A stretch of 64,000 nt of DNA. Source: Actinomyces glycerinitolerans (lineage in GTDB: Bacteria > Actinomycetota > Actinomycetes > Actinomycetales > Actinomycetaceae). Made by a program: the position numbers and the translations under genes. Below, piece after piece: positions 10,401-18,627 of this stretch. The DNA lies in the NCBI RefSeq assembly GCF_900098745.1, contig NZ_FQTT01000013.1, forward strand, positions 1-64,000, in the 5' to 3' direction. Every line of letters starts with the position of its first letter. The stretch's first letter is position 1. Below the pieces are notes generated by a model, which was given only the letters and a program-made list of their open reading frames with translations, was not told the origin of the DNA and searched no databases.

Positions 10401-13400
10401 CCGTCAACCCGGCCCGCGTGCTGGACGACGACGCCTACCAGGTGGTGGCCCGTCCCGACGTCGCCGAGGACGCCTACGACCTGGACATCGCCCTGGACAC
10501 CCACTGGGACCACACCCCCGGCGGGGAGGGCATCCACGCGGTGCGGCGCCTGGTGGTGCCGCTGCGACTGGCCCGCGCCTGGGACGGGGCCGCTCCCTTC
10601 GTCGACCCGGGCCGTATCAGCGACACCATGAACGCGCTGCTGCGCGACACCGCCGGCGTCGGCGCCGTGTCCATCACCGGTGACGAGGTTGACCACCTGC
10701 CCGAGGTGGTGCCCGCCGTCCCGGACGCCAAGGACGCCCTGGGCCGCCCGGCCCAACAGCCCTTCGGCACCGTGCACGCCCGCTTCACCCTGGGTGCGGG
10801 CCTGGGCGCGGACCACGCCGCCGTCACCGCCGACGCCCTGCCCACCTCGCTGGCGGCCGCGCCGCTGGTACCGGACGCCCTGCTCGGCCCCTGCTGGCCG
10901 GTGGTCTACGCCGCCCTGGGCAGCGTCGTCGAGGACGGCATGCCGCTGATCGAGGGGCTACTGGGCGCGGTGCACCTGGACCACACCATCGACCTGCGAC
11001 GCCCGCTGGCGGAACTGGCCCGCGAGGCCGGCCCCGACCGGGTCATTCAGGCCGACGGCTGGGTGGCCGGGCTGGAGGAGTCCAGCGCGGGCCGCGTGGT
11101 GGATGTGCGCCTGCAACTGACGGACGCCGCCGACGGCAGCGTGGTTGCGCTCATGCGTGAGCGCTTCGCCATCCGCGGCCGCGCCTCCGGCACCGCCGTG
11201 CCCTCCGCGCCCGAGCAGGCCGGCGGCACCGGCCGCGAGACCGCTCCGGCGGCCCGCCGCCTGCTGCGCCGCATCACCGTGACGGCCCCGACCGACATGA
11301 CGGCCTTCGCCCGCGTCACCGGCGACTTCAACCCCATCCACACCAGCTACCACGCCGCGAAGGTCGCCGGCATGGACGCCCCGCTGGTGCACGGCATGTG
11401 GCTGTCGGCCACCGCCCAGCAGGCGGCCGCCGCCACCGCCACCGACGGCACCCACCACGTACTGACCGGCTGGACCTACACCATGCTCGGCCCCGTGGAG
11501 CTCGGCGACCGGGTACAGATCAGTGTTGAGCGCACCGGCCTGGTGGTCGGCGGCGGCCTGGTCCTGGAGGTCACCTGCCGCATTGGCGACGAGGTCGTCT
11601 CCCGGGGTACCGCCGTCACCGAGCCGGAGCCGACCGCCTACGTCTACCCCGGCCAGGGCATTCAGGCCCGCGGCATGGGCCTGGACGAGATGCGCATCTC
11701 CAAGGCGGCCCGCGAGGTGTGGGAGCGCGCCGACGCCCACACCCGCGCGGAGCTGGGCTTCTCCGTGATCTCCCTGGTGCGGGACAACCCCACCGAGATG
11801 ACCGCCCGGGGCGTGACCTACCGGCACCCCGATGGGCTGCTCAACCTCACCCAGTTCACGCAGGTGGCGCTGGCCACCGTCGCCATGGCCACCACCGCCC
11901 GCATGGCGGAGGCCGGCGCCCTGGTAGAGTCCGCCGCCTTCGCCGGCCACTCCCTGGGCGAGTACACCGCGCTGAGCGCCTACGGTCGCGTCATGTCGGT
12001 GGAGACCACCATCTCCATCGTCTTCCAGCGCGGCTCCACCATGCACTCCCTGGTGCCGCGTGATGAGTCCGGTGCCTCCAACTACCGGATGGGGGCCCTG
12101 CGCCCCAACCAGGCGGGTATTGGCGCCGACGCCGTGGAGGACTACGTGCGCTCGGTGTCCGAGGCCTCCGGGGAGTTCCTGCAGATCGTCAACTACAACC
12201 TGGCGGGCGTGCAGTACGCCGTCGCCGGCACCATCAAGGGCCTGGAGGCGCTGGCCGCCGACGCCCGCGCCAAGGCGGCCGCCCGGGGCGGTAAGAACCC
12301 GTTCATGTACGTGCCCGGCATCGACGTGCCCTTCCACTCCGAGGTGCTGCGCCCGGGCGTGCCCGAGTTCCGGGAGCGGCTGCTGACGCTGATCCCCACG
12401 GACCTGGATGTGGACCGTCTGGTGGGCCGCTACGTGCCCAACCTGGTGGCCCGTCCCTTCGCGCTGACCCGCGACTTCGCCCGTGCCATCCTGGACGTGG
12501 TCCCCTCCGAGCCGGTCCGCCAGATTCTGGACGACTGGGAGCAGTGGGCCGCCCGGCCCGTCGAGCTCGGCCGCCAGTTGCTGGTGGAGCTGCTGGCCTG
12601 GCAGTTCGCCTCCCCGGTCCGCTGGATCGAGACGCAGGACGTGCTGCTGAGCGCCCCGGAGCAGGGCGGCCTGGGTGTGGAGCACGTCGTCGAGGTCGGC
12701 CTGGCCGCCTCCCCGACGCTGGCCAACCTCGCCTCCCGCACGCTGGCGCTGCCGCAGCACGCCGGCCGCCACGTGGTGGTGCACAACGCCCGCCGCGACG
12801 AGGCGCGCGTACTGGCCACCGACACCGACCCGGCCGCGGGCCTGGAGGAGGAGAGCTTCGAGCTGCCCGACGCGGCCGCGGACGCCGCGCCGGCCTCCGC
12901 GCCGTCCGCGCAGACCCCCGCCGCGCCGGCGGCCTCCGCCCCGACCCCCGCCGAGGCCGCACCCGCCGCCCCCGCTGCGAGCGCCCCGGCCGCTGCCGGG
13001 CCCGTCGCGGACCTGCCCTTCGGCGCCACCGACGCGCTGACGGTGCTGCTGGCGTACGCCGCCCGCATCCGCCCCGAGCAGATCGCGCCCACCGACACCA
13101 CTGAGTCGTTGACCAATGGCGTGTCCTCGCGCCGCAACCAGCTGCTCATGGACCTGGGCACCGAGTTGCAGCTGGCCAGCATCGACGGCGCCGCCGACGC
13201 CGACATGAACACGCTGGCCGGCATCGTCGCCAAGGGCGCCCCCGGCTACAAGCCCTTCGGCCCCGTGCTGGCCGACGCCACCCGCACCGGGCTGGGCCGG
13301 ATCCTCGGCCCCTCCGGCGTGCGCGCCGGCCGCGTCGGTGAGCGCGTGAAGGGCACCTGGGGGCTCGGTGACGGCTGGGTTGCCCACGTGACCGCGGAGC

Positions 13401-16400
13401 TGTTCCTGGGTACCCGTGAGGGCGCCTCCATGCGCGGCGAGGACCTGGCCACGCTGGGCTCCTCCGCGCCGCTGACCAACGCCGGCGCCGTGGACGCCCT
13501 GATCGACGCCGCCGTGCAGGCCGTTGCCTCCGCCCACGGGGTGAGCGTGGCCATGCCGAGCGCCGGCGGTGCCGGGGGAGCGGTGGTTGACTCCGCCGCC
13601 CTGGACGCCTTCGCCGCTCAGGTGACCGGCGCCGACGGGGTGCTGGCCAACACCGCCCGCACGCTGCTCGATGCCCTGGGCCTGGCCGACAAGGCGGGCG
13701 TGCCCGCCGACGCCGACGACGAGGCGGCCGCCACCCGCGCCGCGCTCGCGGCGATCGACGCCGAGCTCGGTTCCAGCTGGGTCAAGTCCGTGACCCCCGC
13801 CTTCTCGGCCGACCGCGCCGTCCTCATCGACGACCGCTGGGCCTCCGCCCGCGAGGACCTGGCCCGCCTGGGCAACGGCGAGACCGACCTGGCTACGGCC
13901 ACCGAGCAGCTGGCCCCGCAGCGCTTCACCGGCCTGGGGGCCGCCGTGGCCGACCAGGCCGCCTGGTGGGGGCGGCAGCTGCGCGCCGCCGCCGACGCCG
14001 GGGCGGAGTCGCCGGACCTGGCTCGTCGCGCCGAGATCGCCGAGGCGATCGCCGCCGCGGCTGCCCAGAAGCCGGTCGCCGGCGCGGACTCGGTCCGCTG
14101 GGCGGACGACGTCGCCGTGGTCACCGGTGTGGCCCCCGGCTCGATCGCCGCGGCCGTCGTCGGGGAGCTGCTGGCCGGAGGCGCGACCGTCGTCGCCACC
14201 AGTTCCCGACTGACCCACGAGCGCTTGACCTTCGCCACCAACCTGTACCGCGAGCACGCCTCCGCCGGCGCCCGCCTGTGGATGGTGCCCGCGAACCTGG
14301 CCTCCTACCGGGACGTGGACGCCCTGGCCGACTGGATCGGTAACGACCAGACGGTCACCTCCGGCGGCTCCACGCAGCTGGTCAAGGAGGCGCTGGTTCC
14401 GACGCTGCTGTTCCCCTTCGCCGCCCCGCGCGTGGTCGGCACTCTCGCGGACGCCGGCCCGGCCGCCGAATCGCAGACCCGGCTGCTGCTGTGGAGTGTG
14501 GAGCGCACCATCTCCGCCCTGTCCGCCATCGGCACCGACACGCATGTGGACCACCGTCTGCACGTGGTGCTGCCGGGCTCGCCCAACCGCGGCACCTTCG
14601 GCGGTGACGGCGCCTACGGCGAGGTAAAGTCCGCCCTGGACGCCGTGGTGAACCGTTGGCGCGCGGAGAAGAACTGGTCCGGGCGGGTCACCCTCGCCCA
14701 CCCGCGCATCGGTTGGGTGCGTGGCACCGGCCTGATGGGCGGCAACGACCCGCTGGTGGCGGCCGTCGAGGCCGCCGGCGTACGCACCTGGTCCACCCAG
14801 GAGATCGCCGCCGAACTCGTCGAGCTGTGCACCACCGAGGTGCGCGGCCACGCCGCCCAGGCGCCCGTCGAGGCCGACCTGACCGGCGGTTTGGGCGACG
14901 ACGTCGACCTGGTGGCCCTGCGCGAGAGCGCCGCCGCGACCGCGCCGGCCCCGCAGGCCGAGCTCGCGTCTCAGGCGAGCATCAAGGCGCTGCCGACCCC
15001 GCATGTACCCACCCAGCCCACGGCCCCCGACTGGGGCGAGGTGGACGCCGACCTGGACGACCTGGTTGTAGTGGTCTCCACCGGCGAGGTCTCCACCTGG
15101 GGCTCGGGCCGCACCCGCCGCGAGGCGGAGCTGGGCATGACCGGCGGCGACGACGTCGAGCTGACCGCCGCCGGCGTGCTCGAACTCGCCTGGGGCATGG
15201 GCCTGCTCACCTGGCAGGACAGCCCCAAGGCCGGCTGGTACGACACCGATGGGGAGTTCGTCGACGAGTCGGATATCTACGCCCGCTACCGCGACGAGGT
15301 CGTGGCCCGCTGCGGCATCCGCGAGTTCGTCGACGACGGCGTGATCGCCACCGAGGGCCCGGAGGAGGTCGCCGTCTACCTGGACCACGACATCACCCTC
15401 ACCGTGGCCGACGAGGCCACCGCCCGCACCATCGAGGTCACCGACCCCGAGCACACGCTGGTGACCCCGGAGCTGGTCGACGGCGCCCCCACGGGGGAGT
15501 GGACCGTCACCCGCCTGGCCGGGTCGCTGGCCCGAGTGCCGCGCCGCGCTACGCTCTCGCGCACCGTCGGCGGCCAGTTCCCGGTCGACTTCGACCCGGA
15601 GCGCTGGGGCATCCCCGCCGCCATGGTGCAGGGCATGGACACCATCGCCTCCTGGAACCTGGTCACCGCGGTGGACGCCTTCCTGTCCGCCGGGTTCTCC
15701 CCGGCCGAGCTGTTGGCGGCGGTGCACCCCTCCGACGTGGCCTCCACGCAGGGCACCGGATTCGGCGGCATGGAGTCCATGCGCAAGATGTTCGTCGGCC
15801 GCTTCCTCGGTGAGGAGCGCCCCAGCGACATCCTGCAGGAGGCCCTGCCCAACGTCGTGGCTGCGCACGTGATGCAGTCCTACATCGGCGGCTACGGCTC
15901 CATGGTGCAGCCGGTCTCGGCCTGCGCCACCGCGGCGGTGTCCATCGAGGAGGGCTGGGACAAGATCGCGCTCGGCAAGGCCGACGTGGTGGTGGCCGGC
16001 GCCATCGACGACATCTCGATCGAGTCGGTGGTCGGCTTCGGCAACATGAACGCCACCGCAGAGGCCGAGGCCATGTACGCCAAGGGCATCTCGGCCCGCC
16101 ACTTCTCCCGCGCCAACGACCGCCGTCGCGGCGGCTTCGTCGAGGCCGAGGGCGGCGGCACGGTGATCCTGGCCCGCGGCTCCGTGGCGGCCCGACTGGG
16201 TCTGCCGGTGGCGGGTGTGATCGGCTTCGTCTCCTCCTACGCCGACGGCGCCCACACCTCCATCCCCGCCCCCGGGCTGGGTGCGCTCGGCGCGGGCCGC
16301 GGCGGCAAGGACTCCCGTCTGGCCAAGGCCCTGGCCGCTCTGGGCGTGGAGGCCGACGACATCGCCGTGGTCTCCAAGCACGACACCTCCACCGGTGCCA

Positions 16401-17038
16401 ACGACCCCAATGAGTCCGAGCTGCACACCCGCCTGGCTCGCGCCCTGGGCCGCAGCGAGGGCAACCCGCTGGTGGCCGTCTCCCAGAAGACGATCACCGG
16501 TCACGCCAAGGGCGGTGCCGCACTGTTCCAGGTGGCGGGGTTGGCCGAGATCCTGGCCACCGGCGTGGCCCCCGGCAACACCAGCCTGGACGTGGTGGAC
16601 GCCCCGCTGGAGCGCGACGCCTTCTGGGTGTGGCCGCGTACCCCGATCCGCCTGGCGGGTCGCGGTGGAGCGGACGGCCGCGTCCCGGGCGCCGGCCCGG
16701 TGCGCGCCGGCCTGCTCACCAGCCTCGGCTTCGGACACGTCTCCGGCCTGATCGCCCTGGTGCACCCCGGTGCCTTCGAGGCGGCGCTGCGCGCGCAGGG
16801 CGGCCAGGAGGCCGTGGACGCCTGGCTGGCCTCGGCCAACCGGCGCCTGGCGGCCGGTACGCGGCAGCGCCGCGCCGGCATGATCGGTCGCGCCCCGCTG
16901 TTCGAGCAGATCGACGGCCGGCGCCTGGGCGAGGAGCGCAAGGGTCGCGACCCGCACGAGGTTGAGGCCGCCATGCTGCTCGACCCGCAGGCACGCCTCG
17001 GCGCCGATGGTGTCTACCACACCGGCGAACTCGCCTAA
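7481..17038 (+). CDS. fas: type I fatty acid synthase, single multidomain chain
   Basis: This giant protein (3,185 residues) makes long-chain acyl-CoA from acetyl- and malonyl-CoA in the cytoplasm. Domain order matches bacterial FAS-I: acetyltransferase (GHSQG, S158), enoyl reductase (from about 430, LLAGMTPTTVDPEIV), MaoC-like dehydratase (about 1275, GDFNPIHT), malonyl/palmitoyl transferase (GHSLGE, S1491), an Ala/Pro-rich linker (about 1800-1850), ACP (phosphopantetheine Ser about 1882 in NGVSSRRNQLL), ketoreductase (from about 2210, VAVVTGVAPGSIA) and ketosynthase (SACATAA, C2815; His in SKHDTSTGANDP and TITGHAKGGA). There is no C-terminal phosphopantetheine transferase, in line with the separate acpS downstream. 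A second in-frame ATG at 7547 has a better ribosome site (GAGGA), so the start may be there. Confidence 0.97.
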   Translation: MTIDPTNPDPQTTAIDPTTEDRMTTQPNTADTIAERLNSGEPYVLAFGGQATPWRSTLEELAGLDRDLAGELVAIDAAVADRLAPVATDLLTVTPRGGRFFTDAGAPVAPAPQGGAADTADVSVPGILFAQHAALACLPGSGIDPAGEHAPGAVIGHSQGVLGVALLEALRRAREHGDDAVAPDAVVQVHAIARLIGAAAARTTGRLNLGTVGETTPMLSVRGVTRAVLDGVLAQVPGAERIAVGVVNGRQAHILSGRPGDLEQVITALQAAARRSERDRKERRRGGAVLNPITEFLTTSVPFHTPLLATAVDDVVAWAGRAGLDTNLAHDLAVAVLIDPVDWPAIVTAALGAGERKLILDVGPGTVLSRLTEPVVAGTGTTVVPAGTARHIDDLDRPGTAPAPTVDRARFAPRLTRLPDGRITVDTAFTRLTGRSAILLAGMTPTTVDPEIVAAAANAGYWAELAGGGQTTAKVLADNLAGLEQALEPGRTAAFNAMFMDRYLWNLQLGTQRLLSKARAAGTPVDGVIISAGIPELDEAITLIHRLRAEGFPYVAFKPGTVDQIRQVIAIAKAVPDVPLIMQIEDGHAGGHHSWEDLDTMLLATYDAIRAVDNIVLCVGGGIGAPERAADYITGRWALAYGTAAAPVDGVSVGTAAMTALEAKTNEDVKQLLVDTPGIDPAHEGGWVASGASAGGMTSGLSHLRADLYEIDNSSARASRLIQEIAGNEAAMTARRDEVIAALAKTAKPYFGDVESMNYLEWAARYAELCVAPHDGRAAGRDDWADEGWYDRFLDLLHRVEARLNRADHGEIPTLFAGEDDVLDADAALAALAERYPEAATTQVEPADAAWFVDLCRKHPKPVPFVPVLDADILRWWGTDSLWQSQDPRYTADQVRIIPGPVSVAGITTINEPIGHLLGRFETAVIEALQSAGEQPAPAAGRLGVGCGAGTRPVADATELVRATPHVLWNGHLTVNPARVLDDDAYQVVARPDVAEDAYDLDIALDTHWDHTPGGEGIHAVRRLVVPLRLARAWDGAAPFVDPGRISDTMNALLRDTAGVGAVSITGDEVDHLPEVVPAVPDAKDALGRPAQQPFGTVHARFTLGAGLGADHAAVTADALPTSLAAAPLVPDALLGPCWPVVYAALGSVVEDGMPLIEGLLGAVHLDHTIDLRRPLAELAREAGPDRVIQADGWVAGLEESSAGRVVDVRLQLTDAADGSVVALMRERFAIRGRASGTAVPSAPEQAGGTGRETAPAARRLLRRITVTAPTDMTAFARVTGDFNPIHTSYHAAKVAGMDAPLVHGMWLSATAQQAAAATATDGTHHVLTGWTYTMLGPVELGDRVQISVERTGLVVGGGLVLEVTCRIGDEVVSRGTAVTEPEPTAYVYPGQGIQARGMGLDEMRISKAAREVWERADAHTRAELGFSVISLVRDNPTEMTARGVTYRHPDGLLNLTQFTQVALATVAMATTARMAEAGALVESAAFAGHSLGEYTALSAYGRVMSVETTISIVFQRGSTMHSLVPRDESGASNYRMGALRPNQAGIGADAVEDYVRSVSEASGEFLQIVNYNLAGVQYAVAGTIKGLEALAADARAKAAARGGKNPFMYVPGIDVPFHSEVLRPGVPEFRERLLTLIPTDLDVDRLVGRYVPNLVARPFALTRDFARAILDVVPSEPVRQILDDWEQWAARPVELGRQLLVELLAWQFASPVRWIETQDVLLSAPEQGGLGVEHVVEVGLAASPTLANLASRTLALPQHAGRHVVVHNARRDEARVLATDTDPAAGLEEESFELPDAAADAAPASAPSAQTPAAPAASAPTPAEAAPAAPAASAPAAAGPVADLPFGATDALTVLLAYAARIRPEQIAPTDTTESLTNGVSSRRNQLLMDLGTELQLASIDGAADADMNTLAGIVAKGAPGYKPFGPVLADATRTGLGRILGPSGVRAGRVGERVKGTWGLGDGWVAHVTAELFLGTREGASMRGEDLATLGSSAPLTNAGAVDALIDAAVQAVASAHGVSVAMPSAGGAGGAVVDSAALDAFAAQVTGADGVLANTARTLLDALGLADKAGVPADADDEAAATRAALAAIDAELGSSWVKSVTPAFSADRAVLIDDRWASAREDLARLGNGETDLATATEQLAPQRFTGLGAAVADQAAWWGRQLRAAADAGAESPDLARRAEIAEAIAAAAAQKPVAGADSVRWADDVAVVTGVAPGSIAAAVVGELLAGGATVVATSSRLTHERLTFATNLYREHASAGARLWMVPANLASYRDVDALADWIGNDQTVTSGGSTQLVKEALVPTLLFPFAAPRVVGTLADAGPAAESQTRLLLWSVERTISALSAIGTDTHVDHRLHVVLPGSPNRGTFGGDGAYGEVKSALDAVVNRWRAEKNWSGRVTLAHPRIGWVRGTGLMGGNDPLVAAVEAAGVRTWSTQEIAAELVELCTTEVRGHAAQAPVEADLTGGLGDDVDLVALRESAAATAPAPQAELASQASIKALPTPHVPTQPTAPDWGEVDADLDDLVVVVSTGEVSTWGSGRTRREAELGMTGGDDVELTAAGVLELAWGMGLLTWQDSPKAGWYDTDGEFVDESDIYARYRDEVVARCGIREFVDDGVIATEGPEEVAVYLDHDITLTVADEATARTIEVTDPEHTLVTPELVDGAPTGEWTVTRLAGSLARVPRRATLSRTVGGQFPVDFDPERWGIPAAMVQGMDTIASWNLVTAVDAFLSAGFSPAELLAAVHPSDVASTQGTGFGGMESMRKMFVGRFLGEERPSDILQEALPNVVAAHVMQSYIGGYGSMVQPVSACATAAVSIEEGWDKIALGKADVVVAGAIDDISIESVVGFGNMNATAEAEAMYAKGISARHFSRANDRRRGGFVEAEGGGTVILARGSVAARLGLPVAGVIGFVSSYADGAHTSIPAPGLGALGAGRGGKDSRLAKALAALGVEADDIAVVSKHDTSTGANDPNESELHTRLARALGRSEGNPLVAVSQKTITGHAKGGAALFQVAGLAEILATGVAPGNTSLDVVDAPLERDAFWVWPRTPIRLAGRGGADGRVPGAGPVRAGLLTSLGFGHVSGLIALVHPGAFEAALRAQGGQEAVDAWLASANRRLAAGTRQRRAGMIGRAPLFEQIDGRRLGEERKGRDPHEVEAAMLLDPQARLGADGVYHTGELA

Positions 17039-17084
17039 CCTCCGACACCGGCACCAATGAGATGCCGGCACCGGTAGCAGCGGC

Positions 17085-17112
17085 GGCCCCGGGAGCTTCG
17101 GTTCCCGGGGCC
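17085..17112 (+). terminator. strong hairpin after fas
   Basis: A perfect 10-bp GC stem (17085-17094 with 17103-17112) is extended inward by a G-T and a C-G pair to a TTCG tetraloop. No T-run follows, as is usual for GC-rich actinobacteria. It lies 46 nt after the fas stop and would insulate fas from the island downstream. Confidence 0.75.
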
Positions 17113-17146
17113 ACCGCGCCGTAGGGCTCATCGCGGGGTTGTCGGC

Positions 17147-17176
17147 GCGAATATGTGCGCGGTTCGGACATATCGC
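17147..17176. repeat. imperfect inverted repeat in the fas-acpS island
   Basis: GCGAATATGT (17147-17156) pairs with ACATATCGC (17168-17176) apart from one unpaired base, around an 11-nt loop containing GGTTCGG, a core also found in the downstream array. It may be a binding site or the edge of an inserted element. Confidence 0.35.
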
Positions 17177-17338
17177 GACCCGTAAGCCGGCTCGGCCCGC
17201 CCATTCTTTACGGGGGCAGGGATTCTTCCGGGCGTCCGGTCTTTGCGTACTCCCGGAGCCTTCCTTGGGGCCGGGACTGGAGCCTCACCGTGCGATGGTG
17301 TTTCCCGCGGGGTTCGTGCTCGTGGTGGTCTGTGTATT

Positions 17339-17471
17339 GACGGTTCGTACCTTTACACCGACGATTCGTACTTGTATGCGACGGTTCGGCACCTAGATGT
17401 ACGTACCGTCGTCAGAGAGTACGAATCGTCGACCAGAAGTTACGAACCGTCACAAGATGTGCCGAATCGAC
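17339..17471. repeat. dyad-symmetric array of seven 12-13 bp repeats
   Basis: Consensus GACGRTTCGTAC. Three copies read forward (starting 17339, 17360, 17380) and four read in reverse (ending 17410, 17430, 17451, 17471). Forward starts and the first three reverse ends are mirror images about position 17395 to the exact base (each pair sums to 34790), with steps of 21 and 20 bp. B and E copies are identical (12/12), A and F match at 11/12, C and D at 8/12; the 8-9 nt spacers do not match across the dyad. A weaker half-copy follows near 17476-17485. The steps are not multiples of three, so this is not coding. The pattern suits repeated protein binding on one DNA face (iterons, transposon-end sites or an operator array). 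The region is clearly less GC-rich than its surroundings. Confidence 0.85.
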
Positions 17472-17537
17472 AGCCAGAAGGTACGCCCCCACACGAAGGT
17501 ACTGCGTGGTTTCCCCAGCTTTGGGAGCTTTGAGGCC

Positions 17538-17669
17538 ATGACTTCTAGGATGCCGGTGCACTTATCATTGCCTGAATCGTGTACCGACTGGGCAAAAGAT
17601 CGAGGGCGCCTGGTTGAGCGTCTGCCTGGCACACCCACCGACACGAATAGCCATGAAAAGCCGACTTAG
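17538..17669 (+). other. short open frame, possible gene fragment
   Basis: A 43-residue frame starts at ATG 17538 with GAGG nearby. It contains HLSLPESCTDWAKDRG and VERLPGTP, which faintly resembles the N-terminus of streptomycin-kinase-like phosphotransferases, but it ends before any catalytic motif. It may be the leftover 5' end of a deleted gene or simply an open frame by chance. The rest of 17113-17678 outside the repeats holds no recognisable gene. Confidence 0.2.
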
Positions 17670-17678
17670 GATTGAGTG

Positions 17679-18020
17679 ATGAGCAAGGCCAGCCGGGCCG
17701 CGTACCGATGCGAAGACTGCTTGTTCACGGTGCGCCCCATGCGCGCCTCAGACGCCCGTGCGGACACAGGAGTGTGGTGTCGCGCCTGGTGCGACACCTA
17801 CGTCCGCCCCGAAGGCGCCACCCGGCAGTGGGTCGATGAGATCTGGAAGCCTCGGCTCACCGACAAAGACATCTTCAACCGTGGGGCGCAACGCTTCTAC
17901 ATACGACTCGGATTCAAAGCAGTTCCGGGCTCGGACGCGTTGTGGCGAGGCGTGCTCCCGGTGGTCACCATGCGCCGGCCCGCCGACTGGCGCCAGAAGC
18001 GGATGACTGGCGCGAGATAG
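17679..18020 (+). pseudogene. GNAT acetyltransferase remnant with internal deletion
   Basis: The 113-residue frame joins two ends of a GNAT protein. The N-part VRPMRASDARADTGVWCRAW with a following DTY is the usual beta1-alpha1 region (RxAxxxDA, then RxWxxTY). The C-part RGAQRFYIRLGFKAVPGSDALWRG is the usual last helix and strand (NxxAxxFYxxxGF). The middle part, including motif A that binds acetyl-CoA, is missing; full-length members are typically near 170 residues, so about 60 residues have been lost in frame. ATG 17679 is taken as start; no good ribosome site is visible. It is unlikely to be active. It lies in the island between fas and acpS. Confidence 0.65.
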
Positions 18021-18063
18021 AACTGGTCGGCGATGCTCCATTGCAGCGAAGAATGAACGTGAC

Positions 18064-18079
18064 GTACAGTTTTCTGCAC
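18064..18079. promoter_or_regulatory. candidate YefM operator
   Basis: GTACAG-TTTT-CTGCAC, a near-perfect inverted repeat (one mismatch) just before the GGAGGTGAG ribosome site of the antitoxin gene. The GTACA core resembles the TGTACA hexamer known from YefM-YoeB operators, so autoregulation by the complex is likely. Confidence 0.5.
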
Positions 18080-18091
18080 AGGAGGTGAGTC

Positions 18092-18355
18092 ATGAGGACC
18101 ATGACCTACACGGAGTCCCGCGCGCGCTACGCCCAAGTGCTCAATGACGTCGTGGACGACCGCGAGGAGGTCGTCATCACCCGAGCCGGGCATGATCCTG
18201 CCGTCATCGTCTCCCTAGCGGAGTATGAGGCGCTCAAGGAGACCGCTTATCTCCTGCGCAACCCCGCCAACGCCAGGCGGCTCCTGGAGTCGATCACCGA
18301 GCTCGAGGACGGGCACGGCAAGGCCCACGAGCTGGTGAACACCGGTGAGGACTGA
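18092..18355 (+). CDS. yefM: type II antitoxin, YefM/Phd family
   Basis: This 87-residue protein starts MRTMTYTESRARYAQVLNDV, the Phd/YefM DNA-binding N-terminus, followed by EEVVITRAGHDPAVIVSLAEYEAL, the standard beta-hairpin and helix. The C-terminal acidic helix (residues about 58-87) would wrap and inhibit the toxin encoded 11 nt downstream. GGAGGTGAG before ATG 18092 gives a strong ribosome site. With the toxin it would bind the palindrome at 18064-18079 and repress its own operon. Confidence 0.9.
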   Translation: MRTMTYTESRARYAQVLNDVVDDREEVVITRAGHDPAVIVSLAEYEALKETAYLLRNPANARRLLESITELEDGHGKAHELVNTGED

Positions 18356-18366
18356 CCGGGTCCGCC

Positions 18367-18627
18367 ATGAGACTCATCTGGTCTACCCACGCCTGGGAGG
18401 ACTACCTGTGGTGGCAGACTGAGGATCGTCGAGTCCTCAAACGCGTCAATCTCCTCCTCCAGGACATCCAACGACACGGCAACGAGGGTCTCGGCAAGCC
18501 AGAGGCCCTCCGCGGCAATCTCAGCGGCTACTGGTCGCGTCGCATTACGTCCGAGCACAGGCTCGTCTACCGGGTCGATGGGGACGACGTCCTCATCGTT
18601 GCGTGCAGGCTCCACTATGGGCGTTGA
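18367..18627 (+). CDS. yoeB: type II toxin, YoeB family mRNA interferase
   Basis: This 86-residue protein is expected to cleave mRNA in the ribosomal A site. The catalytic residues known in E. coli YoeB are all present at the same positions: E46 (GKPEAL), R65 (SEHRLVYRV), H83 and Y84 in the C-terminal RLHYGR. So the toxin appears intact. It is co-transcribed with yefM. Its last 11 nt overlap the acpS start, so acpS is read from the same mRNA unless an internal promoter exists. Confidence 0.92.
   Translation: MRLIWSTHAWEDYLWWQTEDRRVLKRVNLLLQDIQRHGNEGLGKPEALRGNLSGYWSRRITSEHRLVYRVDGDDVLIVACRLHYGR

Noticed and set aside
7361..10816. 1,151-residue open frame on the minus strand
   Set aside because: Another shadow of accD and fas without protein-family features.
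10958..17131. 2,057-residue open frame on the minus strand opposite fas
   Set aside because: It is a GC-rich shadow of the fas gene with no recognisable motif and abnormal composition; the plus-strand frame has all FAS domains.
17339..17471. CRISPR array interpretation of the repeats
   Set aside because: Units are only 12-13 bp, the spacers are 8-9 nt, and orientation switches at the centre; no cas genes are present.
17339..17471. Simple RNA hairpin or terminator interpretation
   Set aside because: Although the units are mirror-placed, the spacers do not pair, and the 20-21 bp steps fit protein binding better.
17397..17669. 90-residue open frame across the array
   Set aside because: It starts inside the repeats and has no family features; only the piece from 17538 is kept as a doubtful fragment.
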